Shown here one piece after another: positions 7,156 to 11,796 of a DNA stretch of 11,796 nt. A model generated the notes under the pieces. It saw only the letters and a list, made by a program, of their open reading frames with translations. It searched no databases and was not told where the DNA came from. The DNA lies in contig JBDTDV010000036.1 of NCBI GenBank assembly GCA_039922875.1, positions 1 to 11,796 on the forward strand, read 5' to 3'. Each line of letters opens with the position of its first letter. Position 1 is the stretch's first letter. Position numbers and translations under genes: made by a program. The stretch comes from JBDTDV01 sp039922875. Lineage in GTDB: Bacteria; Actinomycetota; Actinomycetes; Actinomycetales; Microbacteriaceae.

Positions 7156-8013
7156 TCCGTCGCGGAGGTTCTGCACCCACTGCGCGGTCGCCTTGATCCC
7201 GCCGAAGGTATAGAAGTGCAGCAGCACGGTGCCGTGTTCAGCTGGATTCAGCCGTTGCGCAAACTCGGTGATGAACTTGTCTGGGTCGGCTGTGCCCAGG
7301 AGGTTGGTGAGCGAGAAACCGTATTTGTGCACGATCCCCGCTGAAGACGCGACTCCGAAGCGTCGGGCGTACCCCAAGAGACGCTTGACCCCGGCCGGCC
7401 CGGGAACTCCGATCCGCACCGGGGCGTCGATGCCTCGCCGGCGGACCTCGGAAAGCCAGTAGAGGATCGGATCGACATCGAATCCGAATTGGGTCATGAT
7501 CGCTGAGTCAAGTCCCTGCTCGCGCAGTGCGGCTGATTTCTCGGCCAGCGCCCGCCAGAGTTTCTCGTTGCTGATGTCCGGGTGCCCCTCCGGATAGCCG
7601 CTGACGCTCACGTGTCTGAATCCGTACTCGGTCAGGAGGCCGGAGCGGATCAGCGCGAGCGAATCCTCATACGGGCCGAGGGGTTCCGCGGGGTCACCAC
7701 CGACCGCGAAGACGTTCTCCGGCGCGGCTTCGGCTTTCAGCGCGCCCAGAAATTCCTTGAGTTCCGCTTCGGAGTTCAGCCTGCGGGCGGAAACGTGTGG
7801 GACCGGGACGAAACCGAGTCGCTTGACGGCCTTGGCCGCCGTCACCCGCATCGCGAGATCTTCATTGCCCAGAAAGGTCACGGAAATCCGCGTTCCCGGA
7901 CGGATAAAAGGAGCGGCTTCTTCCAGGGCCGGAACGTCCTTACCGGTCATCTCGATCGAGAAGTCATCGATCAGGGAAAGGACGGCACCGCGGGTTGACG
8001 CTTCATCAGCCAT
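7144..8013 (-). CDS. Methylenetetrahydrofolate reductase family protein (MetF-like)
   Basis: 289 residues from the ATG at 8013, close to E. coli MetF (296). An open frame runs to 8163, but 8013 has AAGAAGGA nine bases upstream and the extra 50 residues overlap a pseudogene and look unlike the family. Landmarks are DDFSIEMT with E21 at the place of the catalytic glutamate, VFAVGGDPAEP, the SGYPEGHPD motif and MTQFGFDVD. The family reduces 5,10-methylene-THF to 5-methyl-THF with FAD, or runs in reverse to oxidise methyl-THF. Next to purU and a GcvT-like remnant, the reverse role in disposing of methyl groups from demethylation is attractive, but this is inference. It is probably a catabolic paralogue rather than the housekeeping metF. 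Confidence 0.83.
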   Translation of the reverse strand: MADEASTRGAVLSLIDDFSIEMTGKDVPALEEAAPFIRPGTRISVTFLGNEDLAMRVTAAKAVKRLGFVPVPHVSARRLNSEAELKEFLGALKAEAAPENVFAVGGDPAEPLGPYEDSLALIRSGLLTEYGFRHVSVSGYPEGHPDISNEKLWRALAEKSAALREQGLDSAIMTQFGFDVDPILYWLSEVRRRGIDAPVRIGVPGPAGVKRLLGYARRFGVASSAGIVHKYGFSLTNLLGTADPDKFITEFAQRLNPAEHGTVLLHFYTFGGIKATAQWVQNLRDGLHE

Positions 8014-8062
8014 GGAGAAGGGTCCTTCTTTCGTTGATTTTCTGTTCGTCAGGATGTGCTGA

Positions 8063-8239
8063 CTAGTCATTGCCATTCTGGTTGCCCTCCCCTTGGTTAG
8101 GCTGAGGAGACACGCTTTCGCTATTGCCCGCGCCAACGAGGCAGCCGTAACCTTGATGCGCATCTTGAACTATCGGTACGAGGTCGTCGCCTTCGCGATT
8201 TCCTCGTTGTACGGCGGCGCGGCCGACCTTCTGTATTAG
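8063..8239 (+). pseudogene. LivM-type branched-chain amino acid ABC permease remnant
   Basis: Frame 2 reads VIAILVALPLVRLRRHAF, ARANEAAVTL, then YRYEVVAFAISSLYGGAADLLY and a stop at 8237-8239. This follows the LivM pattern of a membrane segment, then an RANE/A loop, RYK-LLAF-IS and AG-ALY. Only about 58 codons survive. There is no start, no ribosome binding site, and nothing of the N- or C-terminal rest of the protein. The homology call is by eye. Confidence 0.6.
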
Positions 8240-8285
8240 CGGCACGAATCGCTTAGGTCGGTTGCGTCCTTTCATAGGCGCACCT

Positions 8286-8570
8286 GCCCCGCGAGCGCTG
8301 ACCATCGGCCTCGGCGCGGTATTGTCGATGGACCGAATAGTGGTGCCTGGCGGCGGAAACTTTAACGGCTACCCGGCGATGCTCTTCCGGGTGCCCGACC
8401 AGCACGGCTATTGCCTGCCGCTGGCGTTCGCATCCATCGGACTCGGCCTCTCGGCTGCAATCGGGGCGGCGACCGCCCTGCCCGACCGCACCGCGATCGC
8501 CGGGGTCGGCGACGGAAGATTCTTGATGAGCCTCCTGGAACTCGACACGGCGGTGCGACTACGGTTGGGG
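8286..8570 (+). pseudogene. Thiamine-diphosphate enzyme remnant (acetolactate synthase-like C-terminal domain)
   Basis: The reading frame gives PRALTIGLGAVLSMDRIVV, PGGGNFNGYPAML, an IGLGLSAAIGAA segment, and GVGDGRFLMSLLELDTAVR. This is the start of the C-terminal cofactor-binding domain of acetolactate synthase-like enzymes, including the GDG motif that opens the ThDP-binding signature. The NN end of that signature and the rest of the domain are missing: after ELDTAVRL the frame drifts into the purU ribosome binding site. The N-terminal two thirds of the enzyme are absent, with LivM sequence lying there instead. The frame ends at 8600, overlapping the purU GTG. Confidence 0.72.
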
Positions 8571-8596
8571 AGCGACGTTAGCAAAGGAGAAGGCTT

Positions 8597-9508
8597 GTGA
8601 GCCTCAGCACTCAGAATCAGGCATCCTATGGGGGCAACGCGCCCGATGATCGTCTGGTGAATCGCGGGCGGCTTATCATCCAGGGCGAGGACCGTCCTGG
8701 AATCGTCTCGGCGGTCTCGACACTCCTTAGCGAGCACGGCGCGAACATCGTCTCGCTCGATCAATACTCCAGCGACCCGTACGGTGGTCGGTTCTTCCAG
8801 CGCACGGTCTTCCACGTCGACGACCTGCCTGCGGTGCGTCCCGAGCTCGAGGCGGCGCTGGAAAAGAAGCTGAAGCAGGAACTCGGCGTCACCTGGGTTC
8901 TCCACGAATCGGCACGTAAGAAGCGAGTGGCGATCTTTGCCTCGAAGTCAGACCATTGCTTGCTCGATCTACTGTGGCGGCAGCGCAGGGGCGAGTTGGC
9001 CATGACGGTGAGCATGGTCATCTCCAATCATCCCGACCTGGCCGAGGATGTTCGACAGTTCGGAATCCCCTACATTCACGTTCCGGTAGACCCGGACAAC
9101 AAGATCGCGGCGGAGCGGCGGCACCTGTCCCTCTTACAGGGCAACGTCGACCTCGTCGTGCTGGCGCGATATATGCAGATCATCTCGGGCGAGTTCCTGC
9201 GGGAGGTCGGTGCTCCCGTGATCAACATCCACCACTCCTTCCTCCCCGCATTTGTCGGTGCCGGCCCGTACCGGAAGGCGAAGGAGCGCGGAGTGAAGTT
9301 GATCGGGGCGACCGCGCACTATGTGACCGAAGACCTGGACCAGGGCCCGATTATCGAGCAGGATGTCGCGCGCGTTTCGCACGCGGACTCCGCTGAAGAT
9401 TTCGCCAGGCGCGGAGCAGACGTGGAGCGCCAGGTGCTCTCTCGCGCGGTCGCCTGGCATTGCGAGGACCGGGTTATCCGGGACGGGAACACCACGGTCG
9501 TGTTCTAA
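8597..9508 (+). CDS. purU: Formyltetrahydrofolate deformylase
   Basis: 303 residues, full length. An N-terminal ACT domain (about residues 24-100, GEDRPGIVSAVSTLL) is followed by a PurN-like hydrolase domain (about 108-285). The catalytic trio is N210, H212 (NIHHSFLPAF) and D248 (DLDQGPI); the N-X-H spacing and the 36-residue gap to Asp equal those of E. coli PurN N106/H108/D144. It hydrolyses 10-formyl-THF to formate and free THF. The GTG start has AAAGGAGA with GGAG seven bases upstream. The gene begins inside the tail of a pseudogene frame, so its promoter must lie in decayed sequence. With the MetF-like gene it could recycle THF during demethylation. The stop codon region is tandemly duplicated. 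Confidence 0.93.
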   Translation: MSLSTQNQASYGGNAPDDRLVNRGRLIIQGEDRPGIVSAVSTLLSEHGANIVSLDQYSSDPYGGRFFQRTVFHVDDLPAVRPELEAALEKKLKQELGVTWVLHESARKKRVAIFASKSDHCLLDLLWRQRRGELAMTVSMVISNHPDLAEDVRQFGIPYIHVPVDPDNKIAAERRHLSLLQGNVDLVVLARYMQIISGEFLREVGAPVINIHHSFLPAFVGAGPYRKAKERGVKLIGATAHYVTEDLDQGPIIEQDVARVSHADSAEDFARRGADVERQVLSRAVAWHCEDRVIRDGNTTVVF

Positions 9509-9538
9509 CCCCGTGGTGTTCTAACCCCGTGGTGTTCT
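9501..9538 (+). repeat. 16-bp tandem duplication across the purU stop codon
   Basis: The unit TGTTCTAACCCCGTGG occurs at 9501-9516 and again at 9517-9532 without mismatch, followed by a third partial TGTTCT (9533-9538). Each full copy carries the TTC-TAA end of purU, so the stop codon is doubled. The pattern looks like replication slippage. Confidence 0.9.
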
Positions 9539-9542
9539 GGCC

Positions 9543-9615
9543 TCACGAATTTTTGCCCCAGACCACCTTCAGCTCGGCGCCGACCTCGATATCGGGTTCG
9601 ATCGTGGCCAAGGGC
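9543..9615 (-). pseudogene. GcvT-like (aminomethyltransferase / THF-dependent demethylase) C-terminal remnant
   Basis: On the minus strand the frame reads SILPLATIEPDIEVGAELKV then VWGKNS and a stop (TGA, 9545 to 9543). This matches the C-terminal barrel of GcvT-family proteins, where the pattern is SLATVDPE...GTEV-VVWG. LigM- and DesA-type O-demethylases share it. Only some 24 codons remain; upstream of 9615 the sequence switches to an aldehyde dehydrogenase remnant on the other strand. The call rests on a short match and on its fit with the neighbouring purU and MetF-like genes. Confidence 0.5.
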
Positions 9616-10075
9616 AGGATGCTGGAACTCGGCGGCAACGATCCGGTCGTCATCCTGGACGATGCGTTGCTCGATGATGACGCGCCGAATCGGATGTTCC
9701 AGGGCACCATCCGGACCACTGGGCACACGCGAAGCCGGTGCAGAGGTGTGTGAATTCGGCACCCTGCCGGCGGACGAAGAGCTACGCGAGGGGCACTTCC
9801 TTCGGTCCGGCCTGGTTCTGGACCCTGACCCGTCGCTTCGGGTGGTCACCGAAGAGCAATTCGGTCCGACCGTTCCCACCATTGCGTTCGAGGACGAGGC
9901 CGAGGCGATCGCAGTGGCAAACGATACCTGGGCAGGGCTGTGCTCCTCGGTGTGGATCCAGGACCCGGAACGAGCCGCTAAAAGTCGGCGCCAAACTGAC
10001 CAGCCGGTACGTGTTCGTCAACAACCACGGACCATCCTGGTTGGATCAACGTGCGCCATTCGGTGGCGTGTGTAG
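9616..10075 (+). pseudogene. Aldehyde dehydrogenase remnant 2, with deletion and frameshift
   Basis: Frame 1 (9622-9727) gives LELGGNDPVVILDDALLDDD, RMFQG, RTTGH. Frame 2 (9728-9982) gives AGAEVCEFGTLPADEELREG, a VVTEEQFGPTVPTIAFED motif and ANDTWAGLCSSVWIQDPERAA. Frame 3 (9976-10070) gives KVGAKLTSRYVFVNNHGPSW and RAPFGGV. Together these are the second half of an aldehyde dehydrogenase. Between RTTGH and AGAEV some 70-80 residues, including the catalytic Cys, are deleted. The switch to frame 3 fits one extra A in AAAA at 9980-9983. The first segment is about two thirds identical by eye to remnant 1, so the two come from related genes. Confidence 0.82.
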
Positions 10076-10084
10076 CAGCCGACT

Positions 10085-10545
10085 CTGGCTGTACCGTGCA
10101 TGATCAGGAACGGCGGCGATGTCGAAGTCGCATAGGTGATCGGGCTTGCGGCTCGGGCCGGCTCGGGCCGCCTCCGGTGCGTCGTGGATATCGCTCACTC
10201 CGAGCAGACGTGCGACCGGGGCAGGATGTTCCGGTGGCCGGCCGATCATGAACGGCGGCAGAGGCGCGCTCGGGTCCGAGGGATGGTCAGCCAACTCCAT
10301 CAGATCGACGGTCGGGAACCAGGCGACGACGGAGCCGATGGAGTTGCTCTGGTCGAGATTCCCGCCTGTGTCGCCTTCAACTGTGGCACCCCTGCGGTCA
10401 ATCCGAGGAATGTGGCCAGATGTCCCCCGGATGAAGCTCCGCACGCACCGACATGGCTGCCATCCGCGCGGAACTCCGTGGCATGGGCGCGCAGCCAGTG
10501 GAGGGGCGGCGGCCACCTGGAGCGTTCGGCCGAAACCGCGAACCG
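10085..10545 (-). pseudogene. Alpha/beta hydrolase (esterase-like) remnant with two frameshifts
   Basis: On the minus strand, from about 10545, the frame gives RFAVSAERSRWPP, WLRAHATEF, and the nucleophile elbow GASSGG (10440-10424), then LGLTAGVPQL. A one-base loss near 10380 shifts the frame to EGDTGGNLDQSNSIGS, VVAWFPTVDL and ARLLGVSDIHDAPEAARA. A 10-bp tandem duplication (10151-10170) then shifts it to SPITYATSTSPPFLIMHGTA. Joined, these match a secreted-type or cytosolic esterase of the BD-FAE/NlhH group, with the PPFLIMHG strand before the catalytic Asp. The N-terminal oxyanion region and the C-terminus with the catalytic His are missing. It converges on the aldehyde dehydrogenase remnant. 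Confidence 0.8.
10151..10170. repeat. 10-bp perfect tandem duplication
   Basis: GCTCGGGCCG occurs twice in immediate succession (10151-10160 and 10161-10170). Removing one copy restores the reading frame of the alpha/beta hydrolase remnant from EAARA directly to ASPITY, so this duplication is an inactivating event. Confidence 0.92.
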
Positions 10546-10584
10546 CCTATCAATAAGTGTGATATCCCCATCGACGGTGGCCGG

Positions 10585-10613
10585 TTGTCCGTTCAATCTC
10601 CTGCACCTAGCGT
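10585..10613 (+). promoter_or_regulatory. Candidate promoter of the substrate-binding-fold gene
   Basis: TTGTCC (10585-10590) and TAGCGT (10608-10613) are separated by exactly 17 bases and lie about 30 bases before the gene. The -35 matches TTGACA at four positions; the -10 fits TANNNT. Confidence 0.42.
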
Positions 10614-10645
10614 TGGGGTAAATAGCGACGCAAAGGAGCATGGCA

Positions 10646-11536
10646 ATGGGAAAGTTCGTTATCCAACCGCACGGCAGGCTGCAGGAATGGGTTGCCGAGG
10701 AGCGCGGGTATTTCGCCGAGGAGGGCCTCGAGTACGAGTTCGCCACGGAGCGGTTCGCCGGAGACTCTCGCACCACCTCGGCAGTGCAATCGACCGATAC
10801 CGCGGTCCACGAGCTGAAGAGCGGCGCGCTCGAGGATATGGAGCAAGGGCGAGCGTGTGACGTGTCGGGCGCATGCCACTGGGCGGTGAACGAGGCGGCC
10901 ACCAAAGCAAGCGGCAAGATGTGGGGCTCCGCGTACTCCGTGTCGCCGGCCGGGATTTTCGTGGCCCCGGATTCAGGGCTCAAGCGCCCGGAGGACCTCG
11001 CCGGTGTTCCGGTGGCAGTCGGCTTCCACTCGGGCAGCCACTACTCGGCGATTCAGGGTTTGGCTTCGGTTCTGGAGCGTGAAGACGTTCAGACCACTTT
11101 CGCTGGCCTCCCGTACGACCGGGTGCGGCTGATGATACGCGGAGAGGTCGCCGCGGCGAATGTCTTCGGACCCCAGTACTACCTGCTCGAGCAGCTCGGT
11201 TTTCGCAAGCTGATCGATACGACCTTCATGATGGGGTTCTACATCTCCGAAACGGCCGACCATGAGGACACCGAGCGCTATTTCCGGGCCCTCGAGAAGG
11301 CACAACGCGACATCGATCTGGAACAAGAGCGCTACAAGAAGTATTGGCTGCGCGAGATGCCAGAGGACCTGGCCGCCGTTGCAGACGTCCGGCGCTTCGG
11401 ACCAGGCGAGCGGATCGTGTTCCAGCCTTACACCCGCGAAATGTACGACACGACCCAGACCTGGATGAAGAGTTGGGAGCTGCTTGACCTCGGGATCAAC
11501 TCGGATGAGAACTATCAGACAGCAGTACTCATCTAA
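10646..11536 (+). CDS. Orphan substrate-binding-fold protein (NMT1/THI5/SsuA-like), no signal peptide
   Basis: 296 residues. The ATG at 10646 is preferred over the one at 10640: AAGGAG (10633-10638) is seven bases before the former but only one base before the latter. The protein opens directly with FVIQPHGRLQEWVAEERGYF, the first strand and helix of type 2 periplasmic-binding folds. A lobe with LAGVPVAVGFHSGSHYSAI follows mid-protein. There is no signal peptide or lipobox, so it should be cytosolic. No ABC permease or ATPase is beside it; the only permease trace nearby is a LivM fragment of another class. A CDVSGACHW segment (C71, C77, H78) is notable. Cytosolic members of this fold include enzymes such as THI5 and dihydroxyphthalate decarboxylase, so an enzymatic role is possible. 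The fold call is good; the function is unknown. Confidence 0.65.
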   Translation: MGKFVIQPHGRLQEWVAEERGYFAEEGLEYEFATERFAGDSRTTSAVQSTDTAVHELKSGALEDMEQGRACDVSGACHWAVNEAATKASGKMWGSAYSVSPAGIFVAPDSGLKRPEDLAGVPVAVGFHSGSHYSAIQGLASVLEREDVQTTFAGLPYDRVRLMIRGEVAAANVFGPQYYLLEQLGFRKLIDTTFMMGFYISETADHEDTERYFRALEKAQRDIDLEQERYKKYWLREMPEDLAAVADVRRFGPGERIVFQPYTREMYDTTQTWMKSWELLDLGINSDENYQTAVLI

Positions 11537-11617
11537 ACTGACCGCCACGTGCTGTCGAATTGCGGCCGAGTGGCCAGATGATGATCGATGGAATCCTGCC
11601 GGGAAGGAGATCTTGGC

Positions 11618-11796
11618 GTGAACTTGGAGTTGTTCCGCCTGTTGGTCTTCGTCACGGTTGTCGATCGCAACGGCTACTCGGCCGCGGCGCGCCAGCTGCA
11701 CCTCGGGCAGCCAACGGTGTCGCATCACGTTCATGAGCTGCAAAAGACAGTACAGGCCGAGCTCCTGCGCTATGAACAGGGCTCCATCCATCTGAC
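11618..11796 (+). CDS. LysR-type transcriptional regulator, N-terminal part; 3' end outside window
   Basis: The frame runs off the end of the window; 59 codons are visible. MNLELFRLLVFVTVVDRNGY opens the winged helix-turn-helix. AAARQLHLGQPTVSHHVHEL is the recognition region, matching the LysR pattern SAAAR-L-SQP-VS-I--LE. A GTG at 11618 has AAGGAG eight bases upstream. An in-frame ATG at 11588 would add ten residues that do not fit the family and would place the ribosome binding site inside the gene. It lies 81 bases after the substrate-binding-fold gene on the same strand and may share its transcript. Its effector and targets cannot be seen. Confidence 0.88.
   Translation, partial: MNLELFRLLVFVTVVDRNGYSAAARQLHLGQPTVSHHVHELQKTVQAELLRYEQGSIHL

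Noticed and set aside
8014..8163. 50-residue N-terminal extension of the MetF-like protein
   Set aside because: The extension lies over the LivM relic, has no family similarity, and the ATG at 8013 has a good ribosome binding site.
9546..9621. Plus-strand reading TSISGSIVAKGRM as the N-terminal part of aldehyde dehydrogenase remnant 2
   Set aside because: The minus strand of the same bases gives a better match to a GcvT C-terminus with a proper stop, so the aldehyde dehydrogenase match is taken to begin at LELGGND.
10973..11791. Minus-strand open frame of 272 codons opposite the substrate-binding-fold gene
   Set aside because: No family motif is seen, and both the substrate-binding-fold protein and the LysR start on the plus strand are well supported.

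Overview
The window comes from a high-GC actinomycete chromosome. Nearly every start is preceded by an AGGAG-like ribosome binding site. One gene encodes a mycothiol-dependent maleylpyruvate isomerase, and mycothiol is an actinobacterial thiol. The genus cannot be fixed from the sequence. It is a catabolic accessory region, with working gene blocks separated by the remains of broken genes.

Left block (1-4254, + strand): the four enzyme activities of trans-4-hydroxy-L-proline degradation. They are the C-terminal part of an FAD/[2Fe-2S] D-hydroxyproline dehydrogenase subunit, the DapA-family pyrroline-4-hydroxy-2-carboxylate deaminase, 4-hydroxyproline epimerase with both catalytic cysteines, and 2-oxoglutarate semialdehyde dehydrogenase. 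Together they would convert hydroxyproline to 2-oxoglutarate. The first two genes overlap by ATGA and the rest follow closely, so this looks like one operon.

Middle block (4260-7155): a convergent pair of pcaJ/pcaI-like genes (3-oxoadipate CoA-transferase, - strand). Upstream is a promoter region with two tandem 15-bp elements resembling PcaR (IclR family) sites. Next come a decayed aldehyde dehydrogenase fragment, the maleylpyruvate isomerase gene (- strand) and a small tatA-like gene (+ strand).

Right block (7144-11796): a MetF-like methylenetetrahydrofolate reductase (- strand) and purU, formyl-tetrahydrofolate hydrolase (+ strand). Around purU lies a gene graveyard: fragments of a LivM-type ABC permease, a thiamine-diphosphate enzyme, the C-terminus of a GcvT-like (tetrahydrofolate-dependent demethylase) protein, a second aldehyde dehydrogenase, and a frameshifted alpha/beta hydrolase. 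Several lesions can be pinned to single events: a 10-bp tandem duplication, an extra A in an A-run, and a one-base loss. The window ends with an intact cytosolic protein of the substrate-binding fold, with no ABC partners, and the start of a LysR-type regulator.

MetF-like protein, PurU and the GcvT remnant suggest that the region once carried, or still serves, tetrahydrofolate-dependent removal of methyl groups from a methylated aromatic compound or N-methylated amino acid. With pcaIJ and maleylpyruvate isomerase, the right two thirds read as aromatic catabolism. I see no convincing wholly new system. The most open item is the orphan substrate-binding-fold protein at 10646-11536.
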